Source of the DNA: Oscillospiraceae bacterium
Lineage (GTDB): Bacteria; Bacillota; Clostridia; Oscillospirales; Ruminococcaceae
Length of the DNA: 64,000 nt
NCBI GenBank assembly: GCA_016281125.1
Contig: JAEEIA010000001.1
Coordinates: forward strand, 1 to 64,000
Direction: 5' to 3'
Shown here: one piece after another, positions 15,114-23,494 of the stretch
Layout: every line of letters starts with the position of its first letter
How positions within the stretch are numbered: position 1 is the first letter of the stretch
The notes under the pieces: generated by a model
The model's database searches: none
Seen by the model: the letters and a program-made list of their open reading frames with translations, nothing else
What the model was told of the DNA's origin: nothing
Program-made: the position numbers and the translations under genes

Positions 15114-16340
15114 ATGGCAAACAAAAAAACGAAAACCGGTTTGGGATATATCTTCCTTGCGATCGGCTTCGCACTGGTTATGGCAGTGAACATTTTCCTT
15201 GTCAACTGGGTTTACGGCAGATTCACTGAAACCTCCGACCTGATGTCAACGCAGAGTAAGGCAATCAACTCCGCGAACGGTCAGCTCCAGACACTGAACG
15301 AGCAGTTCACGCAGCTTGTTACGCAGATCGGTGTTCCGCGTCAGCATACCGGCGCGATCAACGGTTTGTTCCCGGCGATCCAGGCTTCCCTGAACACTTT
15401 TGAGAGCCTTGAGGGACACGATGAATATGCGATCCGCCGATTCAAGCATGCGCGTGCGTACATTGATGCATATCAGCAGAAGGTTATTGAGTACTGCACG
15501 CAGGTCCTGAATTACGAGGACGGCGATGATGAAGAAGCAAAGGCAGAGTTTTACAGCAAGCTGCCGGATATTTATGAGCAGGAAATCGCGCCGCTTCAGG
15601 CATCTGCATCCGAAATGCTGGTCGCAACGGTCGGTATCTCGAATGTTGCAGCAGCGAAAAGAACCCGCGCCCTCAACAGGAATATGAACCTTGTCCGACT
15701 GCTCATGCTCGGCATTCTGCTCATCGGCGAGGCTGCAATCATCGTTGCAGGCCGGTTCAGAAAGCGTGCAACGGAAGAGCTCAGCCGTAAGAATGCACAG
15801 TTCGCGGATGCTTCCAGCAAGCTGATGCGTTCCCGCGAAAAGATGGAGGACTTTGCTGTCACGAGCATCCTGACCGGTTTGAAGAACCGTTATGCACTTG
15901 AGCAGGATATCGGCGGCCGTCTGGCGGAGGAGCAGTTCAATATCGCCGTGTTCGATATGGACAATTTCCGCAGCATCAACGATACCTACGGCTATGATTT
16001 CGGCGACGAATATCTGTCGCAGGTTGCAGAGCGCTTGAAGAGTGAATTCGATCAGTTCGCTGATATCTACAACATCACCGGCAATGAGTTCTGCTTCGTG
16101 TTCAAGCGTACGGTTTCCGATACGCAGGCCATCCGTCTGGTGGACAGCATTGCAGCTGTCATGAGCAGCCCGTACACGATCTTCAACCTGACGGTGCAGC
16201 TCTCCGTTTCCGCAAGTACCTATCACTATCTTGCGGGCGACTGCCTGAACGTCAACTCGCTGCTTGTCAAGATGGACAATGTGCTCCGTAATGCAAAGCG
16301 CGCGGGCGGCGGCCAGATTCTCCAGGTTGTGAACATCTGA
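15114..16340 (+). CDS. Membrane protein with degenerate GGDEF domain
   Basis: 408 residues: a membrane helix at about 12-32, an extracellular helical sensor region (about 35-185), a second helix at about 197-217, and a GGDEF fold. LTGLKNR and the FDMDNFRSINDTYGYDFGD block are well kept, but the signature loop reads TGNEF. The first glycine and the metal-binding Asp are gone, so diguanylate cyclase activity is unlikely, and GTP binding or protein contact is more plausible. It probably forms a two-gene operon with the binding protein 18 bp upstream, acting as the transducer for that ligand. The ATG has GGGAGGATACAG just upstream. Confidence 0.82.
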   Translation: MANKKTKTGLGYIFLAIGFALVMAVNIFLVNWVYGRFTETSDLMSTQSKAINSANGQLQTLNEQFTQLVTQIGVPRQHTGAINGLFPAIQASLNTFESLEGHDEYAIRRFKHARAYIDAYQQKVIEYCTQVLNYEDGDDEEAKAEFYSKLPDIYEQEIAPLQASASEMLVATVGISNVAAAKRTRALNRNMNLVRLLMLGILLIGEAAIIVAGRFRKRATEELSRKNAQFADASSKLMRSREKMEDFAVTSILTGLKNRYALEQDIGGRLAEEQFNIAVFDMDNFRSINDTYGYDFGDEYLSQVAERLKSEFDQFADIYNITGNEFCFVFKRTVSDTQAIRLVDSIAAVMSSPYTIFNLTVQLSVSASTYHYLAGDCLNVNSLLVKMDNVLRNAKRAGGGQILQVVNI

Positions 16341-16370
16341 TTTGCAGGCCGGAAAATGAAGAAAACAGCA

Positions 16371-16411
16371 GGGGAGAGGATCCGGAAGCGGATCTTCTCC
16401 CCGTGTTTTTC
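16371..16411 (+). terminator. Intrinsic terminator
   Basis: Stem ggggagaggatccg / cggatcttctcccc (16371-16384 with 16389-16402) followed by GTGTTTTTC. Confidence 0.88.
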
Positions 16412-16459
16412 TCAATGTATAAAATGATATAAAAAAATATTACGGGTTGCGAAAATATA

Positions 16460-16488
16460 TTGACTTTTCATGAATTCCGTAGTATAAT
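16460..16488 (+). promoter_or_regulatory. Sigma-A promoter
   Basis: TTGACT (16460-16465), 17-bp spacer, TATAAT (16483-16488), about 110 nt before the DivIVA-like gene. Confidence 0.85.
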
Positions 16489-16606
16489 AGATTTATATAT
16501 AAGGCAGCGTGCGCACAGGCAGCCGCGGGAGGCTATGCGCACCGTCCGGACGGGTCTTTTGCTTGGGATCCGGATGCGGAACTGCCTGCGGACAGGAGGT
16601 TGAAAT

Positions 16607-17812
16607 ATGTCTGAATCGAGATTTATGCAGACTGTGCTGTTCGGCGGCTATGAGCGATCTGCCGTTGAGGAACGGTTTGAATCTCTCAGCACACAGCTCT
16701 TTACCGTGAAAAATGAGCTGCGGGAAACCAAAAAGCTGCTCTCAGAACTGAAAAAAGGCTCTGACGAGGCCGCCGCGCTGGAGGAGATCCTTTCCGATGA
16801 GCGCGTCAAAATGGCGCAGGTCCAGGCACAGAACGAAACCGTGACAAAGAAAATCCGTGCGGCTGAGGACGATCTGGCCGCGCGCGATCAGGAGATAGCG
16901 CAGCTGAAAGCGCAGATCGCGGAGCTTCAGGATACACTGACGCAGAAAACCGAAAAGCTGACCTATCTGGAGGCAAATTCCGATGCGGAAGCGCTCAGCG
17001 CCGTGTTCATCGAGGCGCAGAAGTCAGCAGACCTGCTCGTCAGCATGGCGAAGAAGGATGCCGCTGCGCTGGAGGCCAATTCCAAGCGCCTTGCGGATAA
17101 CCTGGTCGCTGAGGCGAACAATACCGCCAGAAAGCTGATCTATGACGCAGAAACGAAGAGCGCGGAGCTGCTCTTCGATTCTGAAACGCGCAGCGAGCAG
17201 CTTTCTGCCGCAACCGAGAATATCAAGGCCTATGTGCTGGACGACGTGACGCGGCTGAAACAGAACGTCACCGCGCTCAGAGAGGCATTCGAGAATCTGC
17301 GGGAAGGCGGCGTGTCCTCGCTGAGCGAGGCCGAACAGCTGCTGATCCGGGCAGACGAGGATCTTAGGGCGGGCGGCGTGCCTGTTTACCGCGAGATCAT
17401 CGTACCGAAGAATACGGTGCCCGCAGAGCCGGAATATGAACCGGTCGATCACACATATTATACGCCGGAGGACGAAGCCGCAGCTGAGGCGAAGATCCGC
17501 CGTGAGGATGAGCTCAAGCGCCTGCGCGCGATGGCAAATTCTCTGAACGGTGAGAATCCGGAGGAACCCGTTCCGGGTATGCCGCAGCCGCCTGCTCCGG
17601 TGCTGGAACAGGAAGCTGCGCCGGCTGCTGAGGCAGAGGCTGCCGATGAGAACGGCGGGGAGCATCTCTCTCCGGAAGCCCATGAGGCGGCCGTAACGCC
17701 GGAAAAGGTCGGCAAAATCGTTCCGGATCTGGCCGCGCTCGCTGCACAGGCGGACGCGCTCACCCAGCAGGGCAAAAAGAAATACAAATATCCGGGTCGG
17801 AAAAAGTCGTGA
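16607..17812 (+). CDS. DivIVA-like coiled-coil protein
   Basis: 401 residues. The first 30 residues (FMQTVLFGGYERSAVEERFESL) follow the DivIVA N-terminal pattern, a short turn with GGY then a helix. Long coiled coil runs to about residue 235 (heptad-rich Leu/Glu/Lys/Gln), then a Pro/Glu/Ala-rich disordered region and a basic tail (KKKYKYPGRKKS). DivIVA-family proteins sit on curved membranes and recruit division or envelope factors. It may be a divergent member rather than true DivIVA, since the family's sepF/ylm neighbours are absent. The hydrogenase-like gene begins 46 bp later with no terminator between. Confidence 0.72.
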   Translation: MSESRFMQTVLFGGYERSAVEERFESLSTQLFTVKNELRETKKLLSELKKGSDEAAALEEILSDERVKMAQVQAQNETVTKKIRAAEDDLAARDQEIAQLKAQIAELQDTLTQKTEKLTYLEANSDAEALSAVFIEAQKSADLLVSMAKKDAAALEANSKRLADNLVAEANNTARKLIYDAETKSAELLFDSETRSEQLSAATENIKAYVLDDVTRLKQNVTALREAFENLREGGVSSLSEAEQLLIRADEDLRAGGVPVYREIIVPKNTVPAEPEYEPVDHTYYTPEDEAAAEAKIRREDELKRLRAMANSLNGENPEEPVPGMPQPPAPVLEQEAAPAAEAEAADENGGEHLSPEAHEAAVTPEKVGKIVPDLAALAAQADALTQQGKKKYKYPGRKKS

Positions 17813-17858
17813 CATAATCAGGAAACAGACTTGAAAAGGAATTGAGGAGTGTAGTAAA

Positions 17859-19535
17859 ATGAACGAAATCATTATTGTCAAGCCGGAAAAATGTATCGGG
17901 TGCAATGCGTGTGTGAGAACATGTCCCGCACCGGAGGCCAACATTACGAGAAAGCTCGACGACGGCAGATTTATTACGTCGGTCAACCCCGACCGCTGTA
18001 TCGCCTGCGGTGAGTGCATCAAGACCTGTACGCACGGCGCACGCGATTATATCGACGATACCGAGGATGCGATGACGGCCGTTCTGCGCGACGAGAAGCC
18101 GATCATTGTGGTTATGCCGGAAATCAAGGCCGCTTACCCGACCAAGTGGAAGGGCATTCTGGACTGGTTCCGCAGCAAGGGCTGCGTGCTTTACGACGTA
18201 TCGTTCGGCGCAGACATCTGCACATGGGCGCATCTCCGTGCGCTGGAAAACAGCAGAATCGGCAATGTCATTACGCAGCCGTGCTCCGCTGTCGTGCGCT
18301 ACATCGAGCTGTATCAGCCGAAGCTGCTGACGAATCTCTCTCCGATTCACAGCCCGGTATCGTGCAGCGTCAAGTATATCAAGGAGTATCAGCGCCGTGA
18401 CAACCCGATTGCCGTGCTCTCTGCATGTATTGCGAAGAAAACCGAGTTTTCCGAAACCGGCCTGGTTGATTACAGCATCACGTTCAAGAAGCTGATGGAG
18501 TATTTTGACCGCAATGATATCCGGATTGCGACGAATCCCGTCGATGATTATGAGTATAAATTCGACGATGTGCAGGGCGCGCTCGGCTCGATTTATTCCA
18601 GACCGTGCGGCATGCGCGACAACCTGCTGGAGCATTCGCCGGAGCTGGCGATTGCCCATTCCGAGGGCGTTAACAGAGTTTACCGCGACCTGGAAACCTA
18701 TGCAAAGATGCCGGAGAACAAGCATCCGCAGATTTACGACGTGATGTCCTGCGAATTCGGCTGCAATATGGGACCGGCCTCCGATTCCGATCAGACGCCG
18801 TTTGACATCATGCTGACGATGCGTCAGGTTGAGCGTGAGGCGGAGGATCGCCGCAAGACCTCCACGAGCGTGTTCCGCGGCACTGAGGATAAGCTGTTCC
18901 GCCGCTTTGACGAGGAACTGAACTTCAACGATTTCGTCCGCAGCTACAAGCCCTCCAAGCCGACCGTCATGCCGAGTGATGCACAGCTTGAGCCGATCTT
19001 CCAGGAGCTGGGCAAGGATACCGATGACAAGCGCTGCCTGGACTGCAATGCCTGCGGCTATCGCTCCTGCCGTGAAATGGCAACCGCGATCTTCCGCGGT
19101 TTGAACTCCACGGACAACTGCATTGTCCATGCCAAGGAGGTTTTGGAGCAGGGTCTCGGCAATGCGGCGCCGGAAAAGCTCGGCAGCATTGCAGACGATT
19201 GCAGAAAGCTCGCGGAGCAGCTGACGGAAAAGACCGACGCGATCAGCGAGAGCATCGAAGCGATTGACGCATCCTCTGCGGCAACCGGCGAGCGTGCCGT
19301 CATGGTCACGGACCTGCTGCGCAATGTGGTTGCGTTCTGCAACGGCAATCCGGTCATGGATGAGGACAGTGTCCGCCAGCTGGTCGGCATTCTGGAAACG
19401 ACGATGTACTCGCTCGACGGCTTCGATGAGAACGTCAGCGAAACCGGCAAGAGCACAGAGCTGATCGGCGGTGCGCTTGGCGATATCAAGGGCGCGCTGG
19501 CATCGCTCAATGAAACACTCGGACAGCTCTCATAA
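17859..19535 (+). CDS. [FeFe]-hydrogenase-like iron-sulfur sensor protein
   Basis: 558 residues. Two 4Fe-4S ferredoxin motifs (Cys12/15/18/22 and Cys47/50/53/57) precede an [FeFe]-hydrogenase large-subunit domain with variant H-cluster motifs: QPCS near 142, ACIAKK near 189 and SCEFGC near 297-301. These cysteines could hold an H cluster, but the loops differ from catalytic enzymes (TSCCP, MPCxxK). A further cluster motif, CLDCNACGYRSC (about 393-404), and a helical C terminus rich in Ala/Ser/Glu, like a methyl-accepting signalling coil, follow. This layout suits the group C/D putative sensory hydrogenases. No maturation genes (hydE, hydF, hydG) are nearby. A redox or H2 sensing role is inferred. 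Confidence 0.84.
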   Translation: MNEIIIVKPEKCIGCNACVRTCPAPEANITRKLDDGRFITSVNPDRCIACGECIKTCTHGARDYIDDTEDAMTAVLRDEKPIIVVMPEIKAAYPTKWKGILDWFRSKGCVLYDVSFGADICTWAHLRALENSRIGNVITQPCSAVVRYIELYQPKLLTNLSPIHSPVSCSVKYIKEYQRRDNPIAVLSACIAKKTEFSETGLVDYSITFKKLMEYFDRNDIRIATNPVDDYEYKFDDVQGALGSIYSRPCGMRDNLLEHSPELAIAHSEGVNRVYRDLETYAKMPENKHPQIYDVMSCEFGCNMGPASDSDQTPFDIMLTMRQVEREAEDRRKTSTSVFRGTEDKLFRRFDEELNFNDFVRSYKPSKPTVMPSDAQLEPIFQELGKDTDDKRCLDCNACGYRSCREMATAIFRGLNSTDNCIVHAKEVLEQGLGNAAPEKLGSIADDCRKLAEQLTEKTDAISESIEAIDASSAATGERAVMVTDLLRNVVAFCNGNPVMDEDSVRQLVGILETTMYSLDGFDENVSETGKSTELIGGALGDIKGALASLNETLGQLS

Positions 19536-19552
19536 TCAGAATCAAAAATACG

Positions 19553-19588
19553 AAGCACCTCCGGACAATGCATCCGGAGGTGCTTTTT
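19553..19588 (+). terminator. Intrinsic terminator
   Basis: Perfect 13-bp stem aagcacctccgga / tccggaggtgctt (19553-19565 with 19573-19585) ending in a T run. Confidence 0.9.
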
Positions 19589-19604
19589 GCTTGTTTGAAA
19601 TTGT

Positions 19605-19695
19605 ATCGCTGCGCGATGATGGATCATGGGTTTCACCCGAAACCGCCAAAGAGTCACTGACCCTTTGGCGGGGTATGGGGCAGCGCCCCATGATC
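19605..19695. repeat. REP-like nested palindromic element, copy 1
   Basis: Outer arms gatcatggg (19622-19630) and cccatgatc (19687-19695) enclose two hairpins: ccgccaaag...ctttggcgg (19643-19671) and tggggc-agc-gcccca (19676-19690). A third small hairpin, atcgc-tgc-gcgat, lies at 19605-19617. It is 18 bp beyond the aguA stop and could also terminate that transcript. A related copy in the opposite orientation lies at 25910-25979. Confidence 0.72.
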
Positions 19696-19713
19696 AATTC
19701 ATCGGAGATACCG

Positions 19714-20811
19714 CTATTGATACGCGGAGATCTGCTGCGTGATGCAGTGGATATTGCCGCCGCCGAGCAGTATGACACGGGCGGGCACCGGCACGATTTC
19801 TCTGTCCGGGATGCAGCCGCGCAGAATCTCGCAGGCGCGCGCATCGTCCGCTGCGTATTCGCCGCCGAACTGCGGGACGAGCACGCAGTCATTGCCGAAA
19901 TAGAAATTGACGTAGGATGCAGCCAGACGTTCGCCGGGCTCGCGGGTATCCTCGCCATCTGCGAAAATATAGCCGCCGCATTCTTCTGCCGTCACGCAGA
20001 CGGGTTTGTGCGGCACGGGCAGCTTGGTAATGCGCAGCCGCCGTCCCTTTGCGTCGGTTTCCTTCGATAATACGTCGAAATCCGCCTGCGACATCGCATA
20101 CTGCGGATCGTCCGGATTTTCGCACCAGGCCAGCACAACCTCGCCGGGCGCAGTGAATGCGCAGATGTTGTCGATGTGTTCGTTTGTTTCGTCGTTGTAG
20201 ATGCCGTAAGGAATCCAGATGACCTTTTCTGCGCCGAGATATTCGCAGAGTGTTTTGGTAATTTGCTGCTTTGTCATCTGCGGATTCCGTCCGCCGGAGA
20301 GCAGGCAGGCCTCCGTCACGAGCACGGTGCCTTCTCCGTCCGAATGAATCGCGCCGCCCTCCAGTACAAACGGGCGGGCGTTATAGCACGGCACGCCGAG
20401 TGCTTTGCAGAATGCGTCTGCTGCGGCGTCATCATTCTCGTAATCGGTATAAAGCCCGTCGAAATCGCCGCCCCACGCGTTGAATTGCCACGAGATGCCG
20501 CGCAGCGAACCGGCTGCACTGCGCACAAAGGTCGGCGCGATGTCCCTCGCCCAGGAATCGTCCGTGTCAATATGCAGCAGCTTCACGCCGTCCGGCAGCA
20601 TCGCAGCGGCGGTCTTTGCAGTCCGGTCATTGACGAGCATATAGACCTGCTCGCACTGTGACAATCTTGCTGCGATCATCGAAAATGCTTTCTGTGCCTC
20701 TGCCGGATCCGCCCCCCATGAGCCGGGGCGCTCCGGAAAGACCATCACAGTCCCGTGATGCGGTTCAAATTCTCCCGGCATATGAAAGCCGTCATTTTTC
20801 GGTGTGGTCAA
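19714..20811 (-). CDS. aguA: Agmatine deiminase
   Basis: 365 residues of the guanidine-modifying (peptidyl-arginine/agmatine deiminase) fold: early PGEFEPHHGT, SWARDIAPTFV with the catalytic Asp, a GGAIHSDGEGTVLVTE block, NEHIDNICAF, and a C-terminal GGGNIHCITQQ with the nucleophilic cysteine near 356. It converts agmatine to N-carbamoylputrescine and ammonia. The ATG follows AGGAGGCCGACAG. It is the last gene of the minus-strand polyamine locus, 86 bp beyond the truncated member of the five-paralog array. Its usual partner AguB (N-carbamoylputrescine amidase) is not in the window. Confidence 0.93.
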   Translation of the reverse strand: MTTPKNDGFHMPGEFEPHHGTVMVFPERPGSWGADPAEAQKAFSMIAARLSQCEQVYMLVNDRTAKTAAAMLPDGVKLLHIDTDDSWARDIAPTFVRSAAGSLRGISWQFNAWGGDFDGLYTDYENDDAAADAFCKALGVPCYNARPFVLEGGAIHSDGEGTVLVTEACLLSGGRNPQMTKQQITKTLCEYLGAEKVIWIPYGIYNDETNEHIDNICAFTAPGEVVLAWCENPDDPQYAMSQADFDVLSKETDAKGRRLRITKLPVPHKPVCVTAEECGGYIFADGEDTREPGERLAASYVNFYFGNDCVLVPQFGGEYAADDARACEILRGCIPDREIVPVPARVILLGGGNIHCITQQISAYQ

Positions 20812-20897
20812 TCTGTCGGCCTCCTTTCTGAAATATCCATTTTGAAATACTGTTCCCCTGATTGATTCATCTGTTGATGCACTTCAAACAGCTGCAT

Positions 20898-21416
20898 TCA
20901 CCAGAGGTATTTTTCGCTCTGATACGGCTGCAGATCATCGTAATGGAACCACACGTCATAATACTAGGGATAAAAATTCCCGGGAGGAAGCTTGGTGTGA
21001 TCCATAAAGAAGGTCATTACAAAAACGCCGCCGGTCGGATCGGGGCTGCCCGGCTCGCTGCCGGCTTCCCGGAAGTCCAGCACATCCATGGAAAATAACC
21101 GCGCAAGCTCCTGCGGGGAATAATACGGCTTCGTAAACCACTTGTCACACAGACCCTGATTGCTCAGCCAGACGTATGCCCTTTGGATACATTCATCCAG
21201 ATGCTCCAGCACATCAATCACCCGATCGACCGTTTCATCCATCGTATTCTCAGGGGTGTGAATAGAAACTTCGACTTCATCATCCGCTTTTTCATTCTCA
21301 GAAAGATCAAAGAGTGTACCGAGAAGACCGTTAACTTGTTCGTAGAACGATAATTGCGACCAGTCTCTTTTTTTCAGAATGTCGATGAGTCCATCACGAG
21401 AATATCTGGCACTCAC
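20898..21416 (-). pseudogene. Paralog 1 of five-gene array, amber-interrupted
   Basis: Read from GTG 21416 (after AAAGGAG), this copy matches its neighbour over the whole length, but an in-frame TAG at 20964-20966 cuts the last 21 codons. The frame stays open past the TAG (YYDVWFHYDDLQPYQSEKYLW), equal to the neighbour's HYDVWFHYYNLQPYKSEKDLW, and stops at TGA 20898-20900. The neighbour has TGG (Trp) where this has TAG, so one G-to-A change explains it. The truncated product would have 150 residues. The family is not recognised: small and acidic, with a VIDVLEHLDECIQRAYVWL helix as its best motif. The damage seems recent because the 3' part is undecayed. Confidence 0.75.
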
Positions 21417-21441
21417 TGCGCTCGCTCCTTTCGTTTCCGGT

Positions 21442-21954
21442 TCACCAGAGGTCTTTTTCGCTCTTGTACGGCTGCAAATTATAGTAGTGGAACCATACGT
21501 CATAATGCCAGGGATTATCCCTCATTTCCGGCATATCGAAGACAAGTATAAAATTGCCGCCGACCCTTTTTTTGCCGCCAGGCTCAATGGAAGCGACCTC
21601 GAAACGCAGGTCGCACATGGGATAATTCTTCTGCAGCAGCCACGCATAGGGCAGGTCCTGTTTGCTCAGCCAGTCGTATGCCTTTTGGATACATTCCTCC
21701 AGATGCTCCAGCACATCAATCATCCGGTCTGCCGTTTCGTCGGAAATCGTATTGTCAGGGGTGTGAACGGATACTTCGACAGAATCGGGTGTGCCATTCG
21801 CAAATGCTTCTTCTTCATCAGCGGATGTGCCGGTCGTATAAAGAAAGCAGTACGCATAGGGAAATCCGTTGTCGAGCTTGTGAAACCCAAGGCGCGAAAA
21901 GTCCCTTTTTTTCAGAATGTCGATGAGTTCATCACGGAAATATTCAATACTCAC
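21442..21954 (-). CDS. Paralog 2 of five-gene array (unknown family)
   Basis: 170 residues, family not recognised. Pattern: an N-terminal helix LIDILKKRDFSRLGF, a strand pair ending in VEVSVHTPDN, the diagnostic helix RMIDVLEHLEECIQKAYDWL, a variable aromatic stretch, then strands FILVFDMPE and YDVWFHYYNLQPYKSE. The GTG start is chosen from GAAAGGAG about 10 nt upstream and from the matching start of paralog 1; an upstream ATG in frame lacks a ribosome site. It is close to paralog 1 in DNA sequence, especially at both ends, so these two are the youngest duplicates. No signal peptide is seen, so it is probably cytoplasmic. Confidence 0.75.
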   Translation of the reverse strand: MSIEYFRDELIDILKKRDFSRLGFHKLDNGFPYAYCFLYTTGTSADEEEAFANGTPDSVEVSVHTPDNTISDETADRMIDVLEHLEECIQKAYDWLSKQDLPYAWLLQKNYPMCDLRFEVASIEPGGKKRVGGNFILVFDMPEMRDNPWHYDVWFHYYNLQPYKSEKDLW

Positions 21955-21968
21955 TGCTTTTACTCCTT

Positions 21969-22472
21969 TCAGAATACCTTGATCCACCTTTCGGCCGCGA
22001 TCGGGCGCATGTCCTCGTAAACAAACTTCACGGTATACATCATAGCCCATCCCCCTGCATCGTCCATGAAAGAGATTGTAAAGCCGTCTGTGACCGGATT
22101 CGGATCATGTCCCCATCTGATTTTCCCGAAGGAGATTTCATACAGTTCCAGCTCTTTTTCATAGATTTTATCCATTTCATCCGGATACCATTTCGGATAC
22201 AGGTGCGCAAACAGTGTATCGTTGAAACGAAGATTGTTCAGCCAGCCGTATGCCTTCCGCAGACATTCGTCAAAATGCGTGAGCACATCCAGCATCCGGC
22301 TGACCGTTTCCTCCGGAATCGTATTGTCAGGCGCATCCGCACAGAGCCCGATCGCATCCGGTGTTTCCGAATAAATATCCAGATATGCTTTGCCGTCTTT
22401 GAAGCGAAAGTGTGAAAGATCCCTGTTTTTCAGAAAGGTGATGACATCCTCCATAGAATTGAATTCATACAA
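21969..22472 (-). CDS. Paralog 3 of five-gene array (unknown family)
   Basis: 167 residues from a TTG start, with GGAAAGGAG placed 8-9 nt before it; an ATG at 22499 is in frame but lies upstream of that ribosome site. It shares the family plan: VITFLKNRDLSHFRF, then APDNTIPEE, RMLDVLTHFDECLRKAYGWL, and a C-terminal strand YTVKFVYEDMRPIAAERW. A block encoding IRWGHDPNPVTDGF is almost identical at the DNA level to paralog 4 (22615-22664) although the rest of the two genes has diverged. The function is unknown. It lies 14 bp from paralog 2. Confidence 0.72.
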   Translation of the reverse strand: MYEFNSMEDVITFLKNRDLSHFRFKDGKAYLDIYSETPDAIGLCADAPDNTIPEETVSRMLDVLTHFDECLRKAYGWLNNLRFNDTLFAHLYPKWYPDEMDKIYEKELELYEISFGKIRWGHDPNPVTDGFTISFMDDAGGWAMMYTVKFVYEDMRPIAAERWIKVF

Positions 22473-22511
22473 GGCAATCGCTCCTTTCCGGTGATTCAAA
22501 ACCGGGTAAAT

Positions 22512-23006
22512 CTAAATGACCCATTCTTCGATCGCAACCGGACGCATGTCTTCGTAAACAAACTTTACGGAATAAGCACAAGGATCATAACCGTCCCATA
22601 TAAAGGTCATCAGAAAGCCGTCTGTGACTGGATTCGGATCATGTCCCCATCTGATTTTCCCGAATTGGATTCTCCATAATCCGTCATATATCTTATCCAT
22701 TTCTTGCGGAAACCATTTCAGATACCAGGCTATCTGTTTATTCTCATCCGAATTCAGATGAATCAGCCAGCCGTGTGCTTTCCGGATACATGCATAAAGA
22801 TGCTCCAGCACATCCAGAACCTGCCTGACTGTTTTCGGCGGAATGACATTGTCTGATACATTGTAGATACGGAGTACGCCGGCTTCTTTCGTATCAATCA
22901 TTGCATATGCTTCTTCGCCTTCGCTGCCAAAGTCGAAGAAGGAAAAGTTCCCTTCTTTCAAAAAGGCTATCACTTCAGCAAGATCATAGCATACAGGCTT
23001 CTGCAC
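22512..23006 (-). CDS. Paralog 4 of five-gene array (unknown family)
   Basis: 164 residues from GTG 23006, with AAAGGAAG about 8 nt upstream; a GTG at 23015 sits too close to that site. Family features: VIAFLKEGNFSFFDF, a strand carrying RIYNVSDNVIPPK, RQVLDVLEHLYACIRKAHGWL, IRWGHDPNPVTDGF and YSVKFVYEDMRPVAIEEW. Like the others it is small, acidic and without signal peptide or membrane segment. The C-terminal strand followed by 'P-(I/V)-A-x-E-x-W' is kept in paralogs 3, 4 and 5, while 1 and 2 form a second subgroup. Confidence 0.72.
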   Translation of the reverse strand: MQKPVCYDLAEVIAFLKEGNFSFFDFGSEGEEAYAMIDTKEAGVLRIYNVSDNVIPPKTVRQVLDVLEHLYACIRKAHGWLIHLNSDENKQIAWYLKWFPQEMDKIYDGLWRIQFGKIRWGHDPNPVTDGFLMTFIWDGYDPCAYSVKFVYEDMRPVAIEEWVI

Positions 23007-23021
23007 AGCAATCACTTCCTT

Positions 23022-23465
23022 TCAGCAGCCCCAAACTTCAAGCGCGATCGGATGCCTGTCGCTGAAAAACTTCACGGTAAAATCCAAGGGATAGGATTCG
23101 ACCGTTGTAAAAGTCATCGTAAAACCGATCCCGTTCGGAAACAGATCATCGTTCCAGAAGCAGTTCCCGAAATACATGCCGTAGACCGCAAAGCCCTTGT
23201 CCAGTGCGTGCGGATAGCGTTCCAGGTCTATTTTCGCATCTTTGAGCCAGAGGTGTCCCTTATGGATACATTCATCCAGATGCTCCAGTGTTTCGATCAC
23301 ATTCCTGACAAGATTGTCCGGGATCTGAACGTCCGGCGCTTCGATGACGATTTCCCCTGCTTCGCGGGAATACACATAGGCACAGCCGTTCCGGAACTCG
23401 AAATCAGCAAAATTCCTGTTTCCGAGCAGACAGATAATATGCTTGACGGAAAATGTTTTTTCCAA
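23022..23465 (-). CDS. Paralog 5 of five-gene array (unknown family)
   Basis: 147 residues, the most divergent and the first in transcription order. Family features remain: IICLLGNRNFADFEF, APDVQIPDN, RNVIETLEHLDECIHKGHLWL, GIGFTMTF and FTVKFFSDRHPIALEVWGC. A TTG start about 10 nt after GAAAGGG is preferred by analogy with the other members; a GTG at 23474 is the alternative. It starts 30 bp after nspC, which puts the array inside the polyamine transcript. Tandem divergent copies of a small acidic protein resemble immunity-gene arrays, but no toxin gene is visible, so this is only a possibility. Confidence 0.7.
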   Translation of the reverse strand: MEKTFSVKHIICLLGNRNFADFEFRNGCAYVYSREAGEIVIEAPDVQIPDNLVRNVIETLEHLDECIHKGHLWLKDAKIDLERYPHALDKGFAVYGMYFGNCFWNDDLFPNGIGFTMTFTTVESYPLDFTVKFFSDRHPIALEVWGC

Positions 23466-23494
23466 AGCAGTCACGCCCTTTCATCCTGCAATTT

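Noticed and set aside
20964-20966. In-frame TAG read as pyrrolysine or another recoded amino acid
   Set aside because: The paralog has TGG at the same site, so a point mutation is simpler; no recoding element or pyl gene is visible.
20898-23465. Prophage or mobile island around the five-paralog array
   Set aside because: No integrase, tRNA boundary or transposase; the genes follow the operon direction and spacing.
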